DNA of 46,060 nt from Candidatus Roizmanbacteria bacterium RIFCSPHIGHO2_02_FULL_37_13b (GCA_001789395.1 MFZK01000003.1:2330-48389), one strand, 5' to 3'; shown: positions 33,544 to 41,669, counted from the stretch's first letter. Made by a program: numbers and translations. The notes: generated by a model not told the origin, from the sequence alone.

Positions 33544-34413
33544 ATGAAGAGATTTGATGGTAAATCAATAGCCCTAATAATACGATCCCTTCTAAAAAAA
33601 CAAGTTAAGGTTGAAAAATTAATACCTAAACTGGTAGTTTTTTCTGTTAAACCTGACGATGAAGGTTCATCATTCATTGCAACCAAACAAAAAGCTACAC
33701 TCGAATTAGGCGGTCATTTTGAATTGATAACTTATAAAAAAACGCCACGCTTTGAAGATTTCGCGCGAAATATTTACCGAATCACCCATGATGATAAAAC
33801 TACTGGGGTAGTTATTCAAAAACCACTACCTGCAGGACTTGATACATCAACGATTTATGGGTATGTCCCTGATATTAAGGAAATTGAAGGTCATAAGATA
33901 AAAACTACTTATTGTCCACCAATAGCTTTAGCTGTGTTAACTCCATTAAAATATTATTTCATGCAGAACGGTAAATTAAAAGGTCCAGACTTAATTTTTG
34001 ATATGGATCGCGATTTGCGCGAATTAAAAAAAATTATAAAAAAAAGAAAAATAGTGGTAATTGGTCGCGGAGATACGGGTGGCAAACCAATAGGTGAAGT
34101 ATTTACCAAAAACAAAATAAATTTCATCGGTGTTAATAGTCAAACACCAAACCCGGAAAGATTTTATCAGGAAGCAGACATAATTATTTCGGCGGTAGGA
34201 AAAAAGGTCCTAATGCCACAAACATTAAAAAAAGGAATTATATTGATCAGCATAGGACTTCACCGTGAAAGCGATCAATGGAAAGGCGATTACTTAGAGA
34301 ATGAGATAAAGGATATCGCATCATTTTATACACCAACGCCAGGAGGTGTAGGACCGCTTGACATTGCGTATCTTATGTACAACTTGGTCCAAGCTACACG
34401 AAGTCAAAAATAA
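33544..34413 (+). CDS. folD: FolD-like methylenetetrahydrofolate dehydrogenase/cyclohydrolase, divergent
   Basis: 289 aa with the FolD plan: the N-terminal catalytic region, GVVIQKPLPAGLD, a Rossmann part (KIVVIGRGDTGGKPIGEVF), ADIIISAVGKKVLMP and C-terminal PTPGGVGPLDIAYLM. Departures: the catalytic Y-V-x-x-K is FIATK (Tyr to Phe, Lys kept), KDVDGF is KEIEGH, and an extra loop with many Lys lies before the Rossmann strand. It may favour the dehydrogenase over the cyclohydrolase step, or use a modified folate. It converges on lepA with 2 nt between them. Confidence 0.78.
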   Translation: MKRFDGKSIALIIRSLLKKQVKVEKLIPKLVVFSVKPDDEGSSFIATKQKATLELGGHFELITYKKTPRFEDFARNIYRITHDDKTTGVVIQKPLPAGLDTSTIYGYVPDIKEIEGHKIKTTYCPPIALAVLTPLKYYFMQNGKLKGPDLIFDMDRDLRELKKIIKKRKIVVIGRGDTGGKPIGEVFTKNKINFIGVNSQTPNPERFYQEADIIISAVGKKVLMPQTLKKGIILISIGLHRESDQWKGDYLENEIKDIASFYTPTPGGVGPLDIAYLMYNLVQATRSQK

Positions 34414-34415
34414 TA

Positions 34416-36266
34416 TCATCGGTTTTTAAATAGGTTTAAAAAAACTTCTTTTGGTATTTCAATTTTACCGATATTTTTCATTGATTTTTTGCCTTTTTTT
34501 TGTTTATCAAGTAGTTTGTCTTTTCTTGTTCTATCACCACCATAAAGCTTCCCTGTGACATCTTTTCTATAGGGAGCAACTCTTGTTGATGCAATGATTT
34601 TACCTTTAAATTCTGCTTGGATGCGAACTTCATATTGTTGTCGAGGTATAAGATCTTTTAAACGTGAGGTAAGAAATTGTCCTCTAACTTGTGATCTTTG
34701 AGTAACGACATATTCTGAAAATTCTTCAACTGGATCACCATTTATTAGAATCAACAGTTTTCCAGCATCACAAGATTCATATTTCTTAAATGTCCAATCA
34801 AATGATGCAAATCCGGAAGTGACAGTTTTTAATTGATCAAAAAATGTAGCCACAATTTCAGCTAGTGGAATCTCATAATGTAAATAAATATGAATTTTAT
34901 TATCCATAGTGATAAACCGACCTCGTGACTGTTCGCACAGTCGCATCACCGGACCAGTATATTCTTGAGGAGTTACTATGGTAACATCGGTTATTGGCTC
35001 TTCAAATTCATTTTGATTTTTGATTTTTTGTTTGTATTCAACTGTCGGTGGAGTTAAAATAATACTTAAATCAAACTCTCGCTCTAAACGTTCGCGAACT
35101 ACATCTGCATGAAGGAGTCCTAAGAATCCAACTCTAAATCCACTACCCAAAGCCTTACTGTTTATAGTTACAGATGATAATGATGCGTCATTTAGACTTA
35201 GCTTCTCAAGTGAATCTTTGAGCCGAACAAAATCATCACTGTCTGTCGGAAATACACTGGCAAATACCATAGGCTTATTCTTTCTGTATCCGGGTAGAGG
35301 ATCATCTAAGCTCTTCTCACTCTGAATAGTATCACCAACGTGTACTTGATGAATATCTTTTAGTTTTGTAACGATATATCCAATCTCACCGCTTCTAAGA
35401 TCTTCTTTTGATTGAATATTTGGTGTAAAAATACCAACTTCTTCGACCTCGAAATAACAGTTTGTCGCAATCAGTTTCAATTTTTCTCCCTTTTTTATCA
35501 TTCCGTTAAACACCCTGACAAAAGCAATGACACCTCGAAATTGATCAAAATATGAGTCAAATATTAGCGCCCTGACATTGCCGACAGCGTTCAAGCTTGA
35601 AATAGGTGGTGGAATGGTAGTAATTAATACTTTTAAAAGCTCATCAATATTTTGTCCGGTTTTTGCCGATATTTCATATATATCATTTTCATTAATACCC
35701 AAAAATTCACTTAGTTCTTCTTTTGTTTTTTTTACTTGCGCATGTGAGATGTCAATTTTATTTACAACGGGGATAATAGTCAGATTCTGTTCAATGGCTT
35801 TGTAGGTATGAGCGATCGTCTGCGCTTGAATACCTTGGGTTGCATCTACTAATAATATTGCTCCTTCAACGCAAGCCAGTGTCCTCTCAACTTCATAAGA
35901 AAAATCAACATGCCCGGGCGTATCAATCAGATTTAATATATATGATACATAGGATGTGGGATGTGAGACGTGAGAAGCTGGATTTTGAAGTGGGATTTCT
36001 TGATATTTTTGATCATTAGATTTCCCACTTCCTACTTCATTTTCCAACCTCCCACTTCCTACTTCGCACCTCATTTGATACATCATTCTAACCGGTGCTA
36101 GTTTTATCGTAATCCCACGTTCACGAGATATCGGATTTTTATCCAAAAGTTGTTCTACATGCTTGCCTTTCTCAACAACTCCGGTGATCTCTAAGATTCG
36201 ATCAGCCAAGGTCGATTTACCATGGTCAACGTGCGCTATAATTGCGAAATTTCTGATGTTAATCAT
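34416..36266 (-). CDS. lepA: Elongation factor 4 (LepA) with an in-frame repeat insertion
   Basis: 616 aa ribosome back-translocase GTPase. G1 AHVDHGKST (residues 11-19), G2 RGITIK, G3 DTPGHV (115-120), NKID, the EF-G-like domains, and a C-terminal unique domain (YGGDRTRKDKLLDKQKKGKK). Between G2 and G3 there is an insertion of about 44 residues (roughly 65-108) absent from other LepA. It contains EVGSG twice and is encoded by heptamer repeats (see that feature). It lies in the beta2-beta3 loop, so the GTPase may tolerate it. The start overlaps the glycosyltransferase gene by 8 nt. Confidence 0.94.
   Translation of the reverse strand: MINIRNFAIIAHVDHGKSTLADRILEITGVVEKGKHVEQLLDKNPISRERGITIKLAPVRMMYQMRCEVGSGRLENEVGSGKSNDQKYQEIPLQNPASHVSHPTSYVSYILNLIDTPGHVDFSYEVERTLACVEGAILLVDATQGIQAQTIAHTYKAIEQNLTIIPVVNKIDISHAQVKKTKEELSEFLGINENDIYEISAKTGQNIDELLKVLITTIPPPISSLNAVGNVRALIFDSYFDQFRGVIAFVRVFNGMIKKGEKLKLIATNCYFEVEEVGIFTPNIQSKEDLRSGEIGYIVTKLKDIHQVHVGDTIQSEKSLDDPLPGYRKNKPMVFASVFPTDSDDFVRLKDSLEKLSLNDASLSSVTINSKALGSGFRVGFLGLLHADVVRERLEREFDLSIILTPPTVEYKQKIKNQNEFEEPITDVTIVTPQEYTGPVMRLCEQSRGRFITMDNKIHIYLHYEIPLAEIVATFFDQLKTVTSGFASFDWTFKKYESCDAGKLLILINGDPVEEFSEYVVTQRSQVRGQFLTSRLKDLIPRQQYEVRIQAEFKGKIIASTRVAPYRKDVTGKLYGGDRTRKDKLLDKQKKGKKSMKNIGKIEIPKEVFLNLFKNR
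35947..36085. repeat. Paired heptamer arrays inside lepA
   Basis: 35947-35981 reads ACATAGG ATGTGGG ATGTGAG ACGTGAG AAGCTGG. 36024-36085 reads CCCACTT CCTACTT CATTTTC CAACCT CCCACTT CCTACTT CGCACCT and so on, i.e. AAGTGGG-type units on the other strand. GAAGTGGGA and TCCCACTTC form an inverted repeat. GATACAT flanks the whole (35944 and 36077). It is translated in frame within LepA. Confidence 0.65.
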
Positions 36267-38061
36267 ACCGTTTATAAATTGTTACTGAAGGATGATCAAA
36301 TACCGTCCAAGTCTCCTCAGCAGACTCATCAGGAAATTCCATAATCGTCCGACCTAACACGCTAATTTTTGGATAAGATGTAATTTTGGCAACTTGTCTA
36401 AACCCTAATTTACCCGAGATTAATTCTTGATAATATTGATTTAACTTGGGATATTTTTTAGCGAGTTCATTACATCTCGCCGGTTCATAACCGTTAAGTA
36501 TAGAACTCGGGTATTTGAAATTATCTTCAAAACAAGTATGATTATAAATTATTCTTCTCGATGGAATAATTATGTAATTGGCTCTCGCCATATTTTGTTG
36601 AAGACTAGCCTCAAGTGATGGATCCTGATCAAGATCATAGAAATTGAATACCATCATGTCATAATGAATATTTCTTGTGTCATAGAACGAAGAAAGTATT
36701 GGAATATCGATAACATTGGCTGTCTCCGACAGTATAGAGGACTCAGTGGTAATGTTTTGATATATCCATTTTGACGCTGAAAAACGCACATCAGGATTAA
36801 GATAGATCGAAGCGTAACTTATACCTGGGATTATGAGAAGAAATATAAGAATAATCCCACCAAAATTTAACAGCAATTTTGATAGCTTATATTTTTTTGC
36901 CAACAAATATATTTCAACTAACATTATGATCACAATTAAAGTTGTTATCGGAAAAATAGGTGAGATAAATCTTGTCCATTTTGCATATAAAAATGATGTT
37001 GGAATAAAATAGATAAGAAAAAAAAGACGTAACATTATATATTCTTTTTTTCGCCAAGACAGACATATAAAACCAACAATGCACAAGAAATATTGAGAGA
37101 ATCCCAAAGCATATGGAAAAATTTTTATCAACTGAAAGATTATCGGAATAGATAAAAAGAACGAACGAGTATAAAAAACTGGTATAGATCCGTCTCCAAC
37201 GCCAACTTCATATCTAATAGTACTGATAAAAGCATTCCAATTGATAATACTCTGCCAGGAAAAAATGGCGCTAATTATGATTGTTACGGCAATAATTAGG
37301 AAAATACCTGATAATGATGCTATAAGAAATAAAAGTTTACTCAAAAGAACTTTTGTTAATTTCCTATACTTTGATTTCTTATATAACTCTTTTAAAATGA
37401 TAGAAATAATCGGGATAAGTAAAAAACTTATACTTGATACTTTGGTCGCAATAGACAATCCACAAAATATAGCAACCTTAAGTAAATCAAAAGTATTGTG
37501 CTTTTTTTCTATCAAAACTTTTAAACTCAAATATGAGATTAAAGAATAAAAGAGCATCAGCAAGCTTTCAGTAGTGCCAAAATGAGAAAATTGAATACCA
37601 TAAGGTACAAATATAATAATAAGCCAACATGCAACTTTTAGAATGAAGAATTGGTTATCATCTGGCTTAAACCATTTTAGAGATCTATTCAGTAATGTAA
37701 ATATTTTGAATAATACAAAAGCATTTAAAATTGAGGATAAAAATGAAATCATCCTTAATGCAATAATGACTTCATCGAATCTATTAAAATCCATACCTTG
37801 CCGTAACATGTGTATTATTAGAGCAAAAATATACCCAAGATATATATTGAACTGACCATAAGCAAAAAAGTTCGGGTTAAAACATGTCTTTAACCATGAA
37901 ACATGAAGCACAAAACTTGAAACATTACATTTCAGATTCAAGACAGCGTCAGCCATATTTCTTTCATCAGGATGCATCGGGTAGGGAAGTCCCCAATCAA
38001 GACCAACGCTTCTTGAATAAAAAAGGAGAAAAAAAAGGAGCAAAAAAACGATCTTTTTCAT
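36259..38061 (-). CDS. Multi-spanning membrane glycosyltransferase, PMT/ArnT-like (GT39-type)
   Basis: 600 aa with about ten hydrophobic segments. The first external loop carries HPDE (residues 30-33), the acidic motif used by GT-C glycosyltransferases with lipid-phosphate sugar donors, followed by FNPNFFAYGQFNIYLGY, typical of CPR members. The C-terminal third is a soluble extracellular domain. Residues about 45-56 (CNVSSFVLHVSW) are encoded by a heptamer array and look inserted. It probably glycosylates surface lipids or proteins. lepA overlaps its end. Confidence 0.75.
   Translation of the reverse strand: MKKIVFLLLFFLLFYSRSVGLDWGLPYPMHPDERNMADAVLNLKCNVSSFVLHVSWLKTCFNPNFFAYGQFNIYLGYIFALIIHMLRQGMDFNRFDEVIIALRMISFLSSILNAFVLFKIFTLLNRSLKWFKPDDNQFFILKVACWLIIIFVPYGIQFSHFGTTESLLMLFYSLISYLSLKVLIEKKHNTFDLLKVAIFCGLSIATKVSSISFLLIPIISIILKELYKKSKYRKLTKVLLSKLLFLIASLSGIFLIIAVTIIISAIFSWQSIINWNAFISTIRYEVGVGDGSIPVFYTRSFFLSIPIIFQLIKIFPYALGFSQYFLCIVGFICLSWRKKEYIMLRLFFLIYFIPTSFLYAKWTRFISPIFPITTLIVIIMLVEIYLLAKKYKLSKLLLNFGGIILIFLLIIPGISYASIYLNPDVRFSASKWIYQNITTESSILSETANVIDIPILSSFYDTRNIHYDMMVFNFYDLDQDPSLEASLQQNMARANYIIIPSRRIIYNHTCFEDNFKYPSSILNGYEPARCNELAKKYPKLNQYYQELISGKLGFRQVAKITSYPKISVLGRTIMEFPDESAEETWTVFDHPSVTIYKRYD
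37896..37930 (+). repeat. Heptamer array inside the glycosyltransferase gene
   Basis: ATGAAAC ATGAAGC ACAAAAC TTGAAAC ATTACAT, five units in frame in the coding region. It is inverted relative to the array at 38079-38113, which reads ATGAAAC CTGAAGC ATGAAAC ATGAAAC on the minus strand. Confidence 0.65.
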
Positions 38062-38067
38062 TCAATA

Positions 38068-38073
38068 ATTATA
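38068..38073 (-). promoter_or_regulatory. -10 of the membrane glycosyltransferase
   Basis: Minus strand TATAAT (preceded directly by TG) ends 6 nt before the ATG at 38061, leaderless spacing. It sits right beside the heptamer array. Confidence 0.5.
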
Positions 38074-38078
38074 CAAAA

Positions 38079-38113
38079 ATGTTTCATGTTTCATGCTTCA
38101 GGTTTCATGAAAC
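38079..38113 (-). repeat. Heptamer array across the metK stop codon
   Basis: Plus strand ATGTTTC ATGTTTC ATGCTTC AGGTTTC ATGAAAC. The metK TGA (38105-38107) lies inside it, and the metK coding end is shorter than usual. Together with 37896-37930 it forms an inverted pair about 150 nt apart. Confidence 0.7.
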
Positions 38114-39211
38114 TATTTTCTCCCATGGAAACTCATCTCTTCCAAAATGTCCATATGCCGCGGTATTGAAATAGATTGGTCGTAGAAGATCGAATTTGTC
38201 GATGATTCCTTTTACAGATGTGTCAAGCAGCTTTGTCATTAAACTATTTATAACTTTAAAAGATTTTTTTGCTGTACCAAATGTCTCTATTTGTTGCATG
38301 ACCGGTTTTCTAGCGCCGATAAAATATGCCAATCTCACTTCACAGCGATCGGCCAATCCGCAAGCAACGATGTTTTTTGCTAAGTATCGAGCTGCATATG
38401 CACCTGAACGATCAACTTTTGTGGGATCCTTTCCAGAGAAACATCCCCCACCGACATGACACATACCGCCGTAGGAATCAACAACAATCTTTCGACCGGT
38501 GACGCCCGAATCCGCTGCCGGGCCGGAGAAATGCCAAACACCGGTTCCATTAAACATAAATTCTTTTAATGTAATTTTATATCCAAATTCATTTAAAACC
38601 GGTTTAACAACATAATTGAAAATATCATTTTTAACCGTGCTTATCGAAACACTTTTCAGATGGGGGACAGCCATGACTATTTGTTCAACGGACACAGGTT
38701 TAAATTTATTATAACCAACAGTCACTTGAGATTTACCATCGGGTCGAAGATAATCAAGCTTTTTATTTATCCGAATCTCATCAACCTTCATCACTAATCT
38801 ATGTGCTATTGAGATTGGTAAAGGCATATAATTTTTAGTGTCTGAACAAGCAAAACCAAACATCATTCCCTGATCTCCTGCTCCTTCATCATCGACGCCA
38901 ACTGCTATTTCCGGTGATTGAGTATGGACTTTAACAGTGATTGGGGAATTAAATGTAAATTTTAATTCCGGGTCAGTATATCCTAATTTTTTTATGACGT
39001 TCTTGGTTATTTTTTTAAAATCTAATTTGGCTTTTGTTTTAAGTTCTCCTACCAATGCTACAAAATCTTTGCCGACCATTGCTTCAACTCCAACATGGGA
39101 GTGTTTATCTACACTTATGGCCGCATCTAAAATCGCATCGCTGATTTGATCACAAATTTTATCAGGATGCCCAGCACAGACAGACTCGGAAGTAAAAGTT
39201 GTTTTGATCAT
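38105..39211 (-). CDS. metK: S-adenosylmethionine synthetase
   Basis: 368 aa from the ATG at 39211; the ORF-track extension to 39313 runs through the riboswitch and is not protein. It makes SAM from methionine and ATP. TSESVCAGHPDKICDQISDAILD, the ATP loop GAGDQGMMFGFA and the phosphate-binding GGGCFSGKDPTKVDRSGAYAARY are intact. The C-terminus stops at GHFGRDEFPWEKIVS, without the usual last 10-20 residues, because the stop lies in a heptamer repeat. Expression is controlled by the SAM-I riboswitch directly upstream. Confidence 0.95.
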   Translation of the reverse strand: MIKTTFTSESVCAGHPDKICDQISDAILDAAISVDKHSHVGVEAMVGKDFVALVGELKTKAKLDFKKITKNVIKKLGYTDPELKFTFNSPITVKVHTQSPEIAVGVDDEGAGDQGMMFGFACSDTKNYMPLPISIAHRLVMKVDEIRINKKLDYLRPDGKSQVTVGYNKFKPVSVEQIVMAVPHLKSVSISTVKNDIFNYVVKPVLNEFGYKITLKEFMFNGTGVWHFSGPAADSGVTGRKIVVDSYGGMCHVGGGCFSGKDPTKVDRSGAYAARYLAKNIVACGLADRCEVRLAYFIGARKPVMQQIETFGTAKKSFKVINSLMTKLLDTSVKGIIDKFDLLRPIYFNTAAYGHFGRDEFPWEKIVS

Positions 39212-39230
39212 ATGTATTGCTTTAATTATT

Positions 39231-39251
39231 AAAAAAACTCCCCGTAGGGAG
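39231..39251 (-). terminator. Riboswitch-controlled intrinsic terminator of metK
   Basis: Minus strand CTCCC-TACG-GGGAG followed by seven T; weaker pairs (AAG/TTT) lengthen the stem. An alternative hairpin GAGC-AAACAA-GCTC (39249-39262) competes for the 5' arm, as expected of an antiterminator. It lies 20 nt before the metK ATG. Confidence 0.85.
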
Positions 39252-39278
39252 CTTGTTTGCTCGGTTTTTCGGCCGACC

Positions 39279-39384
39279 TTATCATCCCTTGTTCGGGCTA
39301 GTCTTGGCACCATTCCGCTTCACAAACGGATGGTTGTCGGATAGGTCATAACGAGCTAGTTCTCATCCCTATCTCTCTTGATAA
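39279..39384 (-). ncRNA. SAM-I (S-box) riboswitch aptamer
   Basis: Read on the minus strand. P1 TTATCA/TGATAA; the conserved ATCAAGAGAG; P2 GATAGG/CCTATC enclosing a kink-turn-like internal loop and GAG-AACTAG-CTC; then CCGACAACC; P3 ACCATCCG...CGGAATGGT; the S-box signature AATGGTGCCAA; P4 CCC-GAACAA-GGG; and GATGATAAG closing P1. The P2 loop CTAG can pair with CTAG in J3/4, the expected pseudoknot. It sits directly before metK with a terminator behind it: high SAM should stop transcription. Confidence 0.92.
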
Positions 39385-39430
39385 TAATACTTTACTAATA
39401 TTAACTAATTTTGATTAATATTTCAATTGT

Positions 39431-40684
39431 TTAAGTACCTTCTCGCCAAGAGGTTAAATATTTCTTTTGTTCCTGGGATAATTTATCAATTGAAATGCCT
39501 TGACTTTTAAGTTTCATTGAAGCAATGGACCGATCTAACTTTTCCGGAAGTTTATACACTTTTGGTTTTAATTTTCCTTTATTCCTCCATAGATATTCAG
39601 CTGCTAATGCTTGCCCAGAAAAACTCATATCCATAACGGATGCCGGATGCCCTTCAGCGGCAGCCAAATTTACTAGTCGTCCTTCTGCTAATAGATATAT
39701 TTTCTTATTTCCTAAATCATATTCTTCAACAAAGGGACGGACCTGACTGACTTTCTTTGAGAGTTTCTTTAAGGCACCTTTATTAATTTCTATATCAAAA
39801 TGTCCGGCTTGTGCCAAAATGACACGATTCTTTGCTTTCATAAAATGTTTCTCCGTAATGACATACTTATTGCCTGTAGTTGTTAACACTATATCAGCAT
39901 TAACGATTGCTTTGATAAGTGGCATGACTAAAAAACCATCCATTTTAGCTTCTAATGCTTTGATGGGATCAATTTCACAGACAACGACATTCGATCCCAT
40001 ACCACGCGCTCGATTAGCGACGCCCCGCCCACACCAACCATAACCACAGATAACAAACGATCGACCGGCTAATAATACGTTGGTAGCACGAATGATACCA
40101 TCAATAGTTGATTGTCCTGTTCCATAGCGATTATCAAAGAGATGTTTAGTTTGATTATCATTTACTGCCAAGACGGGAATTTTAAGTTCACGCGCTTTTG
40201 CCATAGCTTTAAGTCTGATAACTCCTGTGGTCGTCTCTTCACACGATCCAACTACATCCTTGATAAGTTCGGTTCTTTTCTGATGAATAAGAGTAACCAA
40301 ATCACAACCATCATCCATAGTTAAATTTGGTTTGTAATCGGCCGCTTGATTTAAATGTTTGTAATAAGTTTGATTATCTTCACCTTTTATGGCAAATACG
40401 GGAATTTTGTGGTTTTCTACTAGAGCAGAAGCAACAGCATCATTAGTGGATAGAGGATTTGATGCACATAAAACCACTTTAGCGCCTCCTGAAACAAGCG
40501 TGATCATCAAATTGGCTGTCTCGGATGTCACATGTAAACACGCAGCCAATGTAACACCTGACAGAGGTTTACTTATAGAAAATCTGAGTCTTATCAGATT
40601 TAATACCGGCATCTCATTTGATGCCCACTGAATAAGTTTTTGCCCTTCTGGAGCTTTTTGCAGATCTTTGATATCGTATTTCAT
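39431..40684 (-). CDS. ahcY: S-adenosylhomocysteine hydrolase
   Basis: 417 aa, NAD-dependent; splits SAH into adenosine and homocysteine. Seen: MPVLNLIRLRFSISKPLSGVTLAACLHVTSETANL (substrate region), DDGCDLV, EETTTGVIRL, the NAD loop VICGYGWCGRGVANRARGMG, and HPASVMDMSFSGQALA. It lacks the C-terminal K-x-x-x-Y-RY tail, like other short bacterial/archaeal forms. 25 nt after the PfkB kinase and just upstream of metK: a methyl-cycle group. Confidence 0.95.
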   Translation of the reverse strand: MKYDIKDLQKAPEGQKLIQWASNEMPVLNLIRLRFSISKPLSGVTLAACLHVTSETANLMITLVSGGAKVVLCASNPLSTNDAVASALVENHKIPVFAIKGEDNQTYYKHLNQAADYKPNLTMDDGCDLVTLIHQKRTELIKDVVGSCEETTTGVIRLKAMAKARELKIPVLAVNDNQTKHLFDNRYGTGQSTIDGIIRATNVLLAGRSFVICGYGWCGRGVANRARGMGSNVVVCEIDPIKALEAKMDGFLVMPLIKAIVNADIVLTTTGNKYVITEKHFMKAKNRVILAQAGHFDIEINKGALKKLSKKVSQVRPFVEEYDLGNKKIYLLAEGRLVNLAAAEGHPASVMDMSFSGQALAAEYLWRNKGKLKPKVYKLPEKLDRSIASMKLKSQGISIDKLSQEQKKYLTSWREGT

Positions 40685-40709
40685 AGATATAATTTAGGTA
40701 ATATGTATT

Positions 40710-41654
40710 CTACATCAAACTCTTGATTTTGTTAACACGATCGCAAAATCGCTTGTCGGTAAATTTATAATTGACTGTACCATATTTTTCTACGCTAAAA
40801 CTGGCTAGAGCATTCCCCCAGATTAGACAATCTTTCATATTCTTTCCTTCAAGAAATGCTGCTAAATAACCCCCCCGAAATGCATCACCTGCACCTGTTG
40901 GATCAACGGGATTTGATATCTTATAACCGGGGACATCAATTGTCAATCGTTTTGATTCATATCTTACTCCCTTATTCCCAAGCGTAGTGATAACCTCGAT
41001 TCCTTGCGAACAGATCTCTTGTATAGACCAATGAGTTACTTTTTTTATCGATGCAATTTCATAATCATTTCCTATTAGAAACCGACAAAATTTTATTCCT
41101 AATTTTAACTTTTCAGGTGAAATCCATGTCAATGTCATTCCTGGATCAAACATATAGGGAATTTTATTGTCAATAAGTTGATCTAGATGGCTTAAAAAAG
41201 CCCGTGGGGCTGTAGCTGATAAGATCATAAAGCATTTGTCATTAAAATTGTCTTTCAGATTAATCTCAGCAGCTTTTGCTAATGCTCCATGATAATAACC
41301 CCAAATCTGATTATCGCCCTTATCAGTAATGACCTTACCGGTTGCGGAAAAAGACTTTTTGTCTTGAATAAGAAAATCTAAATTAATTTTGTGCTTTTTA
41401 AAAAATGATTTAAATGCAAGTCCATCCTTGCCTATAGAAGACAAAATTGATATTTTTTTTGAAGTAAGCAGTCGCGCGCCATAAACAATATTGGTGGCTG
41501 TTCCACCTAATTGTCTTTCTAATCGATCTACTACAAAAGACACATTTATTTGGTGCAGCATTTTGGGATTTAAATATTTGACAAAATATGAAGGAAAATC
41601 CATTATCTCGTCATATGCAACCGATCCACTGACAATCAATTGATCATAAACCAT
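40710..41654 (-). CDS. PfkB-family kinase, candidate adenosine kinase
   Basis: 314-aa ribokinase-fold enzyme. N-terminal motif QLGGTATNIVYGARLL, and the catalytic C-terminal signature DPTGAGDAFRGGYLAAF with the base Asp. The PfkB family covers sugar and nucleoside kinases. Context with ahcY (which releases adenosine) and metK argues for adenosine as substrate; sequence alone does not prove it. Likely co-transcribed with ahcY. TATAAT lies 9 nt upstream of the ATG. Confidence 0.8.
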   Translation of the reverse strand: MVYDQLIVSGSVAYDEIMDFPSYFVKYLNPKMLHQINVSFVVDRLERQLGGTATNIVYGARLLTSKKISILSSIGKDGLAFKSFFKKHKINLDFLIQDKKSFSATGKVITDKGDNQIWGYYHGALAKAAEINLKDNFNDKCFMILSATAPRAFLSHLDQLIDNKIPYMFDPGMTLTWISPEKLKLGIKFCRFLIGNDYEIASIKKVTHWSIQEICSQGIEVITTLGNKGVRYESKRLTIDVPGYKISNPVDPTGAGDAFRGGYLAAFLEGKNMKDCLIWGNALASFSVEKYGTVNYKFTDKRFCDRVNKIKSLM

Positions 41655-41663
41655 AAATCTTGA

Positions 41664-41669
41664 ATTATA
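41664..41669 (-). promoter_or_regulatory. -10 of the kinase-ahcY operon
   Basis: Minus strand TATAAT, 9 nt before the kinase ATG, overlapping the stop of the upstream small gene. No TG extension. Confidence 0.4.

Noticed and set aside
35578-35805. Plus-strand ORFs opposite lepA, gyrA, galE and metK (for example 35578-35805, 43749-44033)
   Set aside because: They are shadows of strongly conserved genes on the other strand, with no start signals or recognisable domains.
30411-38113. Heptamer arrays as CRISPR repeats
   Set aside because: Units are 7 nt and contiguous, with no 25-40 nt repeats or unique spacers, and no cas genes are present.
39212-39313. N-terminal extension of metK in the ORF track
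   Set aside because: The extra 34 codons run through the SAM-I riboswitch expression platform and terminator. The conserved MetK start is at 39211.
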